A DNA stretch of 64,000 bases from an uncultured Dehalococcoidia bacterium (GCA_951812795.1 OX638325.1:1512277-1576276); one strand, 5' to 3'. Counted from the first letter of the stretch, positions 54,195 through 62,835 are shown. The notes: generated by a model not told the origin, from the sequence alone. Made by a program: numbers and translations.

Positions 54195-55085
54195 ATGTCT
54201 GCCAAACGGGTTAACAGAGCTGTTGAACTGCTCTCACAAGACCAGCCGATCTACTACACCGGCGGCCACACGGGTGCGATTCTCACGCACGAACAGGGGA
54301 TGAAAGATGCCCGCACTTGGGCCGACTACATCAACGTGGGCATGGAGCACGGTCCATTCGACCTCGGCGGTTTGCAGAACTACATGGAAGGCCTGGTCGC
54401 CGGTGGCCCCACGAACAGCGGCCACCGCACCCCAACCGTCATCGTCGAAGCCCCTGTCGACGGCTCGACCGAAGACACCATCCGTTACAACGCATGGCAG
54501 TTCCGACAGATTCTCGCACGCGGCGTCCACGGCATCCTCCTCTGCCAGGCAGAGACACCAGACGCTGTCCGTGCATTTGTCGAGTCATGCCGCTATCCAC
54601 GCGCAGCAAACGGCGTAGGATACGGACTCAACCGCGGCACGCGAGGCGTCGGTTCGGAACCCGGCGCGGCTCAGATATGGGGACTCGACAACCCGGAATA
54701 CATCGCCAAGGCCGACCCTTACCCGCTCAATCCCGACGGCGAGTTGATGCTAGGTATCAAAGTCGAATCAGTCCGCGGCGTCACCAACATCGAGACCATG
54801 CTCGCAGTGCCCGGACTCACCTTTGCCGAATGCGGCCCCGGTGACCTCCACATGTCTTACGGCGTCGACCGCGGCGCACCGAATACGCCGTTCGACCCCC
54901 GCGTGCAAGAAGCCAGCGAGCGAGTCCAGAAGGCTTGTGAAGAGAATGGTGTAGCGTTCCTTGGCGGCGGTTCCGCCGAGACCATCGCCGACCGCCTCGA
55001 CAGCGGCGTCCGGGTAGTTTCCGGCGCCAACCCAGACATCGCCGCAATCGGCAGAGCACACACGAAACGGACAATGCCGGTGTAA
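54195..55085 (+). CDS. HpcH/HpaI-family aldolase
   Basis: A 296-residue protein of the HpcH/HpaI aldolase and citrate lyase group, which cleave 2-keto-hydroxy acids. The metal site is the Glu of IKVESVRGVTNIE and the Asp of CGPGDLHMSYG. An N-terminal YYTGGHTGAIL is unusual and the usual Arg/His pair near the start is not clear, so the substrate is unknown. AAGGAG upstream supports ATG 54195. It overlaps the CoA-transferase start by one base, implying a common pathway. Confidence 0.85.
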   Translation: MSAKRVNRAVELLSQDQPIYYTGGHTGAILTHEQGMKDARTWADYINVGMEHGPFDLGGLQNYMEGLVAGGPTNSGHRTPTVIVEAPVDGSTEDTIRYNAWQFRQILARGVHGILLCQAETPDAVRAFVESCRYPRAANGVGYGLNRGTRGVGSEPGAAQIWGLDNPEYIAKADPYPLNPDGELMLGIKVESVRGVTNIETMLAVPGLTFAECGPGDLHMSYGVDRGAPNTPFDPRVQEASERVQKACEENGVAFLGGGSAETIADRLDSGVRVVSGANPDIAAIGRAHTKRTMPV

Positions 55086-55813
55086 TGCTCCCGACTGTCG
55101 TCGATACATTCGCAGACGCGGTATCCGACGTACCGGCCGGTGCGACGGTGATGATTGGCGGATTCGGCGGCTCCGGCGGACAGCCGACCCGTCTGATGCT
55201 CGCCCTCGCCGATCACGCTCCACAGAAAATAACCATCATCGGAAACGTAGCCGGCATCTCCAAGACCACCGGCTACGGTTGGCCGCCGCACCTCGAACCG
55301 ATCGATCAAGGCATATTCTTCGAACTCGGACTCGCCGATCGGATAATCTGCTCCTTCCCGATACCCGGACAGACTCGCCCACTCTGCGAAATCGAAAAGG
55401 CATGGCGCGAAGGCCGCGCCGAAGTCATCGTAGTCCCCCAAGGCACCCTCGCCGAACGCATCCGCGCTGGCGGTGCCGGCATATCGGCCTTCTACACCCC
55501 CACCGGCGTCGGAACTCCCGTCCAAGAAGGCAAAGAGGTGCGTGAATTCGACGGACGACCCCACCTGCTCGAACACGCGCTCAGAGCCGACTTCGCTCTC
55601 ATACGCGCCAAGCGATCCGACACCTTCGGAAACCTCGAGTACATCGGTACATCGCGCGCATTCAACCCGGTGATGGCACCCGCCGCAGACATCACCATCG
55701 CCGAGGTGGACGAGATCGTCGAACCGGGCGGAATCGATCCTGAGCGTGTCGGCACACCTGGCGTCTACGTCAACCGGATAGCCAGGCGAGAGCCAAACGA
55801 CCCGCTACCCTAA
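55085..55813 (+). CDS. CoA-transferase, alpha subunit
   Basis: A 242-residue type I CoA-transferase subunit A. Marks are ATVMIGGFGGSGGQPTRLMLAL and EVIVVPQGTLAERIRAGGAGISAFYTPTG, with DFALIRAKRSDTFGNLEY near the end. Enzymes of this type move CoA between carboxylic acids. The beta subunit, usually encoded next, is missing: the next gene is a methyltransferase on the other strand. Either the beta subunit is elsewhere or the subunit has another role. It is cotranslated with the HpcH aldolase (TAATG). Confidence 0.87.
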   Translation: MLPTVVDTFADAVSDVPAGATVMIGGFGGSGGQPTRLMLALADHAPQKITIIGNVAGISKTTGYGWPPHLEPIDQGIFFELGLADRIICSFPIPGQTRPLCEIEKAWREGRAEVIVVPQGTLAERIRAGGAGISAFYTPTGVGTPVQEGKEVREFDGRPHLLEHALRADFALIRAKRSDTFGNLEYIGTSRAFNPVMAPAADITIAEVDEIVEPGGIDPERVGTPGVYVNRIARREPNDPLP

Positions 55814-55816
55814 CGT

Positions 55817-56650
55817 TCAATCGACTTGCGGTTTCACGCGCCCGTCCCTCCGCCCGACGACGATCAGAAACGTTGGCGCGATCCGAGTGTCATCCAACCC
55901 GGGCCATTCGGCGATCGCTTCATCGGTGGCATTCGGCTCGATAAAATCCTCGATGACGAATCCGGCGTTGATCACCCATCTCATCCAGGATTGGAGAGTG
56001 TAGCTGTTGCCGGTAGTTTGGAAGGGGTATTTGTAGCGCTCGCTGATCCAGTTGAAGACTATCGGCGATTCATCGAAGTAGTCTCCTATCTCGAGCCCGA
56101 TTTTGTTGCCGTCGGCATCACGGACCCATTCACGAGTCTTAGTATCAGTTACTGGATGGGTGTTGGTGAAGACGAACCGTCCGCGGTCTTGGAGGACGCG
56201 GTGGGCGCCGCGTATGACGCGTCCCGGGTCGGGCATGTCGACTAAAGAGACGCAGGCGGTCACCAGGTCGAATGATGCTTCAGGTAGGTTGTAGATTACC
56301 GATGCCGCGTCGCCCTCGATGTATTCGATACCTAGTCTTTCTTGCTCTTCAAGTCGACGAGCGTGGACGAGTTGGTTGGGCGAGATATCGACACCTATGA
56401 CTTTCGTCGCACCCTTTTCGGCCATCTGGCGGCTAAAGTAGCCGATGCCGCATCCGAGATCCAGGACTTCCAGACCCTCTACGTTGCCGCAAGCATCGAC
56501 CATAGCAGGGCCAAAACAGTTCAACCGGTAGTAATCGAGACCGCGTTCTTGGGCATCTGCGTAGGCATTTGATGCAACGTCCCATTCGCGTCGAACGGAG
56601 TTCAAATCAAAGCGTGACGCCTGTTCTCTCGTCTGATTTTTCTTGGTCAT
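55817..56650 (-). CDS. class I SAM-dependent methyltransferase
   Basis: A 277-residue methyltransferase with motif I LEVLDLGCGIGYFSRQMAEKG (residues about 53-73), then VIGVDISPNQLVHAR and SFDLVTACVSLVDM. The C-terminal third, including PIVFNWISERYKYPFQTTGNSYTL, is less conserved. Acceptor unknown. The ATG at 56650 is chosen; an in-frame start at 56713 would run into the operator-like palindrome before znuA. Divergent from the zinc transporter genes. Confidence 0.85.
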   Translation of the reverse strand: MTKKNQTREQASRFDLNSVRREWDVASNAYADAQERGLDYYRLNCFGPAMVDACGNVEGLEVLDLGCGIGYFSRQMAEKGATKVIGVDISPNQLVHARRLEEQERLGIEYIEGDAASVIYNLPEASFDLVTACVSLVDMPDPGRVIRGAHRVLQDRGRFVFTNTHPVTDTKTREWVRDADGNKIGLEIGDYFDESPIVFNWISERYKYPFQTTGNSYTLQSWMRWVINAGFVIEDFIEPNATDEAIAEWPGLDDTRIAPTFLIVVGRRDGRVKPQVD

Positions 56651-56685
56651 GACGATGCAGTGAATAGTTGTTTTGGTGACCGCAC

Positions 56686-56707
56686 GATACGTAGTATCAT
56701 CTGATAC
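56686..56707 (+). promoter_or_regulatory. overlapping palindromes before znuA, candidate Zur site
   Basis: Two overlapping inverted repeats: GATAC-GTA-GTATC (56686-56698) and GTATCA-TC-TGATAC (56694-56707), both perfect. They lie in the znuA/methyltransferase divergent spacer, 54 bases before the znuA ATG. A zinc regulator such as Zur is the likely binder given the genes it precedes, but the motif is not the classical Zur box, so this is inference. Confidence 0.5.
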
Positions 56708-56722
56708 AGACACTGGTTATCA

Positions 56723-56745
56723 CACACAATGGTTTTCTTTGTGTG
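56723..56745 (+). promoter_or_regulatory. hairpin in znuA leader
   Basis: CACACAA-loop-TTGTGTG: a perfect 7-base stem with a 9-base loop, ending 15 bases before the znuA start codon, next to the GGGAGA SD. May affect translation or be part of an operator. Confidence 0.35.
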
Positions 56746-56760
56746 CGGGAGAATTGAACA

Positions 56761-58254
56761 ATGAATGACATCGTCAGAAGGATACGTTTCGGTTTAATCA
56801 TGCGGTTTTGGCTTTTGGGAGTCATTTCCGCTGCAATCTTGACATCGGCTGTCGCCTGCAGTGAAGATCCGGAGCCGACGTCTACCCCGCTACCTGAGCC
56901 TACAGCAACTACCGCTCCGCAACAAGCGGCGGCAACTACAGCACCGGTAGCTACCACCGCGCCTGAGCAGCCGACGGCAACCGCCGTTCCGCCTACGGCA
57001 ACGCCCGAACCGGAAGTGGAAGTAATAGACGCCGAACCCTTGGACATCGTAGCCACAAGCAACATCGTTGGCGAGTGGGTTTCCATCGTTGGTGGGGATC
57101 GTGTCGACGTGCTCAACCTTGTACCACGTGGCGTAGATCCGCACGGCTACCAGCCGGGTGCACGTGACATCGCTCGGGTGGCGGATGCTGAGATCGTCTT
57201 CGCCGTTGGTCTGTCGCTGGAGCAGCAGTGGCTGGAGGATCTGATTGATAATGCGGCCGCCGATCACGAAGTTGTGATCGAACTTGGGCAGCGAATCGAT
57301 CCGTTGGAGTTCTCTTTTGAAGTTGAAGATGATCATGGCGAAGAGGGCATGGAGGAAGAAGGCGAAGACCACGGAGACGAGGACGCAGATGAAGTCGAGG
57401 GTAGAGATCATGGCGACGAAGACGGAGATGCCGACGAGGATGGGGGCGAAGGTCACGGCGACGAGGACGAGGACGCCGATGGTGATGGTGATGAAGGCGA
57501 AGAGCATCACGGCGACGAAGACGAAGATGCCGACGGGGATGAGGGCGAAGGCCACGGCGACGAGGACGAGGACGCTGATGGGGATGAAGGCGAAGAGCAT
57601 CACGGCGATGAAGATGAAGAAGGTGAAGACCACGGCGACGAGGAAGAAGAGGAAGAAGATGAGGACCATGCCGAAGACGAGGTCGAGCGCCACCACGAAG
57701 ACGACGGGCACGGACACGGCGCATTGGATCCGCACTTCTGGTTCGACCCTGAGCGCGTGATCATCGCAGTGCGGCAGATCGCAAAAGAGTTAAGGGAAAT
57801 AGACCCGGACTCCACCGACTACTACAACGCGAATCGCGACGAGTACATAGCCAAGCTCGAAGAACTCGACGGTTGGATCACGGACGGCGTCTCAACCATC
57901 GACGATCACGACCGGATCATGGTGACGACGCACGACGCGTTCGGGTACTTTGCCGCCCGGTTCGGATTCGAGATCGCTGGGGTGATAATCCCCGGCGGCG
58001 GCACCGAATTGGAGCGTTCACCTCAACAGTTGGCAGAGCTTGTCCATGAAGTGGAGGAAGCAGGCGCATCTGTCGTCTTCGCCGAGGCGCAACTCAGTGA
58101 TCGACTTGCGAACACCTTAGCGCGTGAGGCAGGGATCAGATTCGTCGGCGGATTGCATGTAGGCTCTCTCGGGGCTGACGGCAGCGGTGCCGAGAACTAC
58201 CTTGACTTGATGCGGAGCAATGTTGGTATCATCGTTGGAGCGTTGGCCGAATAA
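56761..58254 (+). CDS. zinc ABC transporter substrate-binding lipoprotein ZnuA-like
   Basis: A 497-residue cluster A-I binding protein, far longer than the usual 300-330. A lipoprotein signal ends at Cys33, followed by a Thr/Pro/Ala linker. The metal site is His in DPHGYQ, His in DPHFWFDP, His in VTTHDAFGY and an acidic residue near EAQLSDR. The loop between the first and second His holds about 130 residues (about 191-320) of His/Asp/Glu repeats: units like HGDEDEDADGDEGE recur four to six times, ending in GHGHG. Family members have a loop of 10-40 residues. It should load zinc onto the permease. First of znuA-C-B. Confidence 0.9.
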   Translation: MNDIVRRIRFGLIMRFWLLGVISAAILTSAVACSEDPEPTSTPLPEPTATTAPQQAAATTAPVATTAPEQPTATAVPPTATPEPEVEVIDAEPLDIVATSNIVGEWVSIVGGDRVDVLNLVPRGVDPHGYQPGARDIARVADAEIVFAVGLSLEQQWLEDLIDNAAADHEVVIELGQRIDPLEFSFEVEDDHGEEGMEEEGEDHGDEDADEVEGRDHGDEDGDADEDGGEGHGDEDEDADGDGDEGEEHHGDEDEDADGDEGEGHGDEDEDADGDEGEEHHGDEDEEGEDHGDEEEEEEDEDHAEDEVERHHEDDGHGHGALDPHFWFDPERVIIAVRQIAKELREIDPDSTDYYNANRDEYIAKLEELDGWITDGVSTIDDHDRIMVTTHDAFGYFAARFGFEIAGVIIPGGGTELERSPQQLAELVHEVEEAGASVVFAEAQLSDRLANTLAREAGIRFVGGLHVGSLGADGSGAENYLDLMRSNVGIIVGALAE

Positions 58255-58264
58255 ATGCGAATAG

Positions 58265-59059
58265 ATGACACATTCCCAGCACCAGGACCACAACCCTGAG
58301 CTAGAGACCCACACGTCTCCGCTCCCGGCGGTCGATGCTCATAGCACGAGCGTCACGTATGGCGAGAACACCGTTCTCAACGATGTGACGTTCGCTGTGC
58401 CGTCTGGAGCGTTTGTAGGTATTGTGGGCCCAAACGGTGCAGGCAAATCCACGTTGCTCAAGACGTTGGTAGGGATAATCGAGCCGTCGGCAGGATCGGT
58501 GCACATCTACGGCATCAACCCTTCGCGGTCGCGCGGCCTCGTAGGCTATGTCCCGCAGTCCGAGTCTGTGAACTGGGTCTTCCCGGTTACGGTGTGGGAC
58601 GTGGTGATGATGGGTCGGACACCGAGTCTTGGTGCTTTCCGGTATGAAACGAGAGACGACAAGCACGCAGTAATGGATGCATTGCATCGTGTGGGATTGC
58701 TACACCGTAAGGATGATATGATCCACTCGCTGTCAGGTGGACAGCGGCAACGCGTGTTTGTGGCGCGGGCATTGGCACAAGACGCTCGGGTGTTGTTGCT
58801 CGACGAGGCCTTCGGCGGCGTTGATGTCGGTTCGCAGTACGAGTTGGTGGCGGTCTTGAGGCAGTTATGCGAGGAAGGTCAGACGATCTTGCTGACTACC
58901 CACGACTTGGCGAATATGGCGCGGCGATTGGATATGGTGCTGTGTCTCAACGGACATCTTTGCGCCTGGGGACCGCCGGATGAGGTGTTTACGCCCGACG
59001 TGCTGGAGGAGTTGTACGGCCCACACGTGGTATCCGCTGGAAGCTCTTACACCATCTGA
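58265..59059 (+). CDS. znuC: zinc ABC transporter ATP-binding protein
   Basis: A 264-residue ATPase with Walker A GPNGAGKST, signature LSGGQRQRVF and Walker B VLLLDEAFGGVD. The H-loop His is in LTTHDLANMA. This matches metal-uptake ABC ATPases (ZnuC/MntB group). An N-terminal extension of about 25 residues is His-rich (MTHSQHQDHNPELETH). It follows znuA by 10 bases and precedes znuB by 23, one operon. Manganese rather than zinc uptake is possible from family alone; the His-rich partner favours zinc. Confidence 0.92.
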   Translation: MTHSQHQDHNPELETHTSPLPAVDAHSTSVTYGENTVLNDVTFAVPSGAFVGIVGPNGAGKSTLLKTLVGIIEPSAGSVHIYGINPSRSRGLVGYVPQSESVNWVFPVTVWDVVMMGRTPSLGAFRYETRDDKHAVMDALHRVGLLHRKDDMIHSLSGGQRQRVFVARALAQDARVLLLDEAFGGVDVGSQYELVAVLRQLCEEGQTILLTTHDLANMARRLDMVLCLNGHLCAWGPPDEVFTPDVLEELYGPHVVSAGSSYTI

Positions 59060-59082
59060 ATTGGCAGATTGGTTAAGCTTCC

Positions 59083-59907
59083 ATGGATGTGATCTCCTAC
59101 ATCATTGAACCGTTCCAATACGGTTTCTTACTGCGTGCGCTCGCGGTGGCGGTGATCATCAGCATCACCTGTCCTTTGGTCGGAGTATTCGTGATCACCC
59201 GTGGATACGGCTTCATGGGCGACGCGATGGCGCACTCGATATTCCCAGGCATGGCGCTAGCCCTGATCGCCGGTCTGAGCCCTTGGTTCGGGATGCTGCC
59301 GGCGGCCCTTGTGTTCGCTTTCCTTATCGGCTTTCTCATCCGCAAGACTGGCATTGAAGCGGACGCCGCTATCGGGATCCTGTTCGCCAGCCTTTTCGCT
59401 CTCGGTATCGTGATGATCTCGATTTGGGGATCCAATGTCAATGTAAACCTTGAAGACATCCTCCTGGGTCAGATCTTGGCGGTAACCGAGAGTGACATTC
59501 TGGTGACGCTAGGCGTGACGATTCTGACCCTCGTCATATTCGCGGGTTACTTCAAGGAACTGGTCTTCGTGAGTTTCGATCCGGTGGGCGCCGAAGTTGC
59601 TGGAATCCGAGTGGCGTGGATTGACTACCTTCTGCTCGCGCTGATCTCGGTAGTGGTGGTAGTAACAATCCAGGCGGTAGGCGTGATCCTGGTATTGGCG
59701 ATGCTGATCGCGCCGGCGGCGGCGGCATCCTTGGCGGCGAACAAGATCTTCCACATCATCGGATACGGGATACTGTTCGCACTGATCGCATCGATTGCCG
59801 GCCTCTACACTTCTTACTACGGCAACCTACCATCCGGCGCTTCGATAGCGCTGGCTTCAGGCATCATCTTCGCCATCGTAGCAATAGTCAGACGGCGAAT
59901 TTCTTGA
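59083..59907 (+). CDS. znuB: zinc ABC transporter permease
   Basis: A 274-residue metal permease of the ABC-3 family with about eight membrane helices. It has VFVITRGYGFMGDAMAHSIFPGMA near the start, the family's coupling-loop pattern. It ends 6 bases from the end of the LRR gene on the other strand, so transcription converges. Start ATG at 59083; the SD is weak. Confidence 0.9.
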   Translation: MDVISYIIEPFQYGFLLRALAVAVIISITCPLVGVFVITRGYGFMGDAMAHSIFPGMALALIAGLSPWFGMLPAALVFAFLIGFLIRKTGIEADAAIGILFASLFALGIVMISIWGSNVNVNLEDILLGQILAVTESDILVTLGVTILTLVIFAGYFKELVFVSFDPVGAEVAGIRVAWIDYLLLALISVVVVVTIQAVGVILVLAMLIAPAAAASLAANKIFHIIGYGILFALIASIAGLYTSYYGNLPSGASIALASGIIFAIVAIVRRRIS

Positions 59908-59912
59908 CGCGC

Positions 59913-62213
59913 CTAGCGAGGGCGCCGTTGCCTGACCATCGTAACCATCGAAACCCCAGCGACGACGGCCGATGCTCCGATTATCAGTAGCAGCAACATC
60001 ACATCGCTATCAGGCGATCGCCCGCCGGTAGATGGCAGCTCAGACGGCATTAGCTCGTCGACCGGTTCTGCGACGGGGAGCTCGAGTTCAATCAAGTTAG
60101 GAAGGACTTCTTCGAACTCCTCGATTGGAGGGATAGGTTCCAGCGGATTGCCGTCAATGTACAGATAACGGAGACTGTCCGCGAACTTCGCCAAAACAGC
60201 GGGATCGAATGTGGAGAGTTGGTTGTTGGACAGGTGCAGATCCGATAACACCTCCCATTCTTCAAACCACGAAACGTCAATCTCTGTGATCCGATTGTCC
60301 GAAAATTCGATGCTGACGAAGTCACTTTCACCCGAGGTTCTCGCCACGTTGGTCAAGATAGACCCCGCGGCTGTCGGGTCAATGGAGGTATTGTCGAGCT
60401 CAATGAACCACCATTCCGATTTCGGCAATCGAGAAAAAGCTGCCCCCAACTGGTCCTGGACATCGGGATCGTTCCAACTACTGAGATCGTTTTCAGAAAA
60501 ATCGACCCGCCGTAAGCCACGCACTGCGTTTTCGAGTATCGCAATCGCAGTGTCGCCGTTGATGCCAGTATCGGATAGGCGCAGGGTGACGAGGTTCTCG
60601 TTCTTTTTGATCGCGTCAACCATCGCGTCGCGGTCTACGTCGTTCCAATCGCTCAAGTCGTTGGATGATAGGTCGATGCCGTCCAGAGTGGCCGATGATC
60701 GGTTGGCAAGGAAATCGATCACCGATTCACTGGTTGCCCCGGTATCGGGCATCGAGATCCACTCGAGTTCGGTGAAGTCATCGCGGATCTTCGCCACATC
60801 GTCAGAGGTCAACGATATGCTGTCTACCCAAAGATCGGTGATGCCATCCTCTGGTTTGCAACCCGGCGTAGAAGGTTGCGGCAAGACATCCAAAATCTCG
60901 TAATCGATACCGTCAATCGTCGCGCTTGGCACTCCGTCGAACTCGTTGCCAGCAATCCCGACGATCCGAAGCGAACAAGGCGGTGCAACGAACAGGTCTT
61001 CAGGCAATGCCGTCAGCATGTTGCCATCAAAGTCGACCCACCTCAGGTTGGTCAAGTCCGAAAGGTCCAAGCCGCTGACATCTGAAAGATGGTTGTGGAA
61101 GAAAGTCAGATCCTTCAACCCGGTCAAGCCTTTGACTAGGTTGTCGGGCACCTCGGTCAACTGATTCCTGTCAAGGTGGAGAATTTCCAGCGAATCGATT
61201 CCTTGGAAGATGTCGGCAGGTAGGCGATTGATGTTGTTGTCGTGTAGGAAGAGTTCCCGCAGCTGGTCCAATCCTCTGAATGTTCCGCTCGGCAATGTCT
61301 CTAGCGCGTTACCGTGCAGGTGCAGGTGCGTGATGTTTTCCAGATGCCGGAAAACACCATTAGGCAATGAAACGATTTCATTGTCATTCAAGTAGAGACG
61401 ACGCAGGTTGTGAAGTCCGGCAAACGCGTCGGAGCCCATCTTGGTGATGCCGCTACCTTCCAGATAAAGCCACTGCAGATTGCCGAGTCCGCTAAAGGCA
61501 CCACTCTCAAGCGTGCCCGTTGACTCGTTGCGGAAGTGCAAAGCGCGCAAGTTAGGCATTCCAGCCAGGACACCGTGCGACAGGTTTTTGACGCCGCCAG
61601 TGTGCAGGTCGAGGACCCCCAACCGTTCCAAGCCTGAAAACACGCCTATCGGCAAGGAGGAGATGCGGTTCCCGTATACCCTAAGCGTCTCCAAGTTGTC
61701 GAGACCGCGAAAAATGTCCCGCGGCATTGCCTTGATGTTGTTGCCGTGCAACTGCAACGTCTTGGCATTCGCGAGCCCATCGAACGCACCGCTATGGATC
61801 GTAGTGAGAGAAGGGCTTTTGACTTCCAAAGTCTCCAAGTTGCCCAAACCCGCAAAGGTGTCGGACCTCAGGAGCACGAGATCGCGTCCGGTGACCTCCA
61901 ACGATGTCAGCGATGTCAGTCCGGCGAAATCACCGGATTGGAGCACCGGAGGAGAAATGCTGAGAGGACCTTCGATCGAACCCAGCTCGTCTTCCGTGAT
62001 ATCGGCGCAAGTCGCTGCGGCGCGGGAGTTCTGGACTTCCGCGACTACGGCGTCGGCAACCTCTTCCGTCCGATCGCATACCCCTGTAGTCTGGGCAACG
62101 ACGTTTTCGGCGAGAGGCCTCGTAACGCCCGATCCCAGTCCAATGATCAGCAGCAATACCGTTATCAACCCTAAGTAGACGTTGTATCTGCTGGAGAGCG
62201 GTGTTATTGACAT
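59913..62213 (-). CDS. leucine-rich repeat surface protein with LPSTG sorting signal
   Basis: A 766-residue exported protein. A signal anchor (about 14-32) is followed by about twelve LRR units of about 24 residues (90-400, pattern F-x-GL-x-NL-x-L-x-L), a linker with a Cys pair (SLRIVGIAGN, PGCKPEDG), then RNase-inhibitor-like LRRs (about 455-700). The C terminus has LPSTGG (about residue 724), then a membrane helix (LLLLIIGASAVVAGVSMVTM) and a basic RQRRPR tail. This is a sortase wall-anchoring signal. The sortase is not in this window. Probably a surface adhesion or ligand-binding protein. Start ATG at 62213. Confidence 0.85.
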   Translation of the reverse strand: MSITPLSSRYNVYLGLITVLLLIIGLGSGVTRPLAENVVAQTTGVCDRTEEVADAVVAEVQNSRAAATCADITEDELGSIEGPLSISPPVLQSGDFAGLTSLTSLEVTGRDLVLLRSDTFAGLGNLETLEVKSPSLTTIHSGAFDGLANAKTLQLHGNNIKAMPRDIFRGLDNLETLRVYGNRISSLPIGVFSGLERLGVLDLHTGGVKNLSHGVLAGMPNLRALHFRNESTGTLESGAFSGLGNLQWLYLEGSGITKMGSDAFAGLHNLRRLYLNDNEIVSLPNGVFRHLENITHLHLHGNALETLPSGTFRGLDQLRELFLHDNNINRLPADIFQGIDSLEILHLDRNQLTEVPDNLVKGLTGLKDLTFFHNHLSDVSGLDLSDLTNLRWVDFDGNMLTALPEDLFVAPPCSLRIVGIAGNEFDGVPSATIDGIDYEILDVLPQPSTPGCKPEDGITDLWVDSISLTSDDVAKIRDDFTELEWISMPDTGATSESVIDFLANRSSATLDGIDLSSNDLSDWNDVDRDAMVDAIKKNENLVTLRLSDTGINGDTAIAILENAVRGLRRVDFSENDLSSWNDPDVQDQLGAAFSRLPKSEWWFIELDNTSIDPTAAGSILTNVARTSGESDFVSIEFSDNRITEIDVSWFEEWEVLSDLHLSNNQLSTFDPAVLAKFADSLRYLYIDGNPLEPIPPIEEFEEVLPNLIELELPVAEPVDELMPSELPSTGGRSPDSDVMLLLLIIGASAVVAGVSMVTMVRQRRPR

Positions 62214-62520
62214 TAGGTTTCAGTTTCTGTTTGTGTTTGAGTCGCCAGAATTCGATACATTATCCATTTTGTCTTGGCCTCTTATGATACAACATCTTAA
62301 TTGTGTTGCTGCTTGGCACGATTCTAAATCACGGTATTTGGTTGAACAAGAAATCCGCTTACTGGGCTTGTTGTAGAGAAATTGCCGGTGGTTTTATGGC
62401 ATATTGCGAACGAACATGTAATATTAACTTAAGTTCGCTGAAACTATAGGTTTTAGGTATTCGGCGGCAACGGAACGCTTCGCACTGTCGAAGCAAGTGA
62501 AATAGACCCGAGGAGAAAAA
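62214..62520 (+). other. 307-base spacer before His-rich gene
   Basis: No gene is seen. The spacer is A/T-rich relative to its flanks. It holds the palindrome AACTTAAGTT (62426-62435) within GCGAAC ... GTTCGC arms (62406-62411 and 62433-62438), and a possible -10 TATAGG (62446-62451) for the His-rich gene. The operator idea is unsupported beyond position. Confidence 0.4.
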
Positions 62521-62736
62521 ATGGCTGCACATACCCATGAGACGCATGAATGTGATGGGCACGAGCACCACGTCGGCGAGCACACGCACGACATGCACGA
62601 GTGCGACGACCACGAGCATCACGCCGATGAAGCGGGGCATGTTCACGACATGCACGAGTGCGACGACCACGAGCACCACGCCGGCGAGCACATGCACGAC
62701 GACCACGAGTGCGACGATCACGAGCACCACGCATAA
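62521..62736 (+). CDS. small His/Cys-rich metal-binding protein
   Basis: A 71-residue protein that is about one third His, with four Cys, each in an HEC triplet. It is built from repeats of about 18 residues, HDMHECDDHEHHAGEH, seen three to four times. The composition predicts binding of zinc or another soft metal, as a buffer or store. GAGGAG upstream supports ATG 62521. It lies between the LRR gene and a CDF exporter gene on the other strand, near znuACB. No known family. The minus-strand frames are shadows of the repeat. Confidence 0.75.
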   Translation: MAAHTHETHECDGHEHHVGEHTHDMHECDDHEHHADEAGHVHDMHECDDHEHHAGEHMHDDHECDDHEHHA

Positions 62737-62753
62737 CTTCGATCTAAGTTAGG

Positions 62754-62785
62754 TGACCTGCCAGAGCATCGAGTCCGGCAGGTCA
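62754..62785 (+). repeat. inverted repeat after His-rich gene
   Basis: TGACCTGCC (62754-62762) and GGCAGGTCA (62777-62785): a perfect 9-base stem with a 14-base loop, 18 bases after the His-rich stop. Together with the terminator that follows it makes a structured 3' region. Confidence 0.55.
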
Positions 62786-62810
62786 TCTAGCGCCAAGAAC
62801 ACGAAGCAGA

Positions 62811-62835
62811 AGGGCACCTAGATGGTGCCTTTTTT
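62811..62835 (+). terminator. intrinsic terminator of the His-rich gene
   Basis: GGCACC-TAGAT-GGTGCC followed by TTTTTT: a 6-base stem and six-T tract on the plus strand, 75 bases after the His-rich stop. It also reads partly as a terminator on the minus strand for nothing adjacent. Confidence 0.8.

Noticed and set aside
57390-57620. Regular repeats that could suggest a CRISPR array.
   Set aside because: Units are contiguous, in frame and coding, without unique spacers.
56890-57735. Minus-strand hydrophobic open frame of 281 codons over znuA, which looks like a membrane protein.
   Set aside because: It is the complement of the Asp/Glu/His repeat, which reads as Val/Phe/Leu-rich sequence; no start signal.
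62182-62376. Plus-strand open frame of 64 codons before the His-rich gene.
   Set aside because: No SD, no homology and it overlaps the start of the LRR gene on the other strand.
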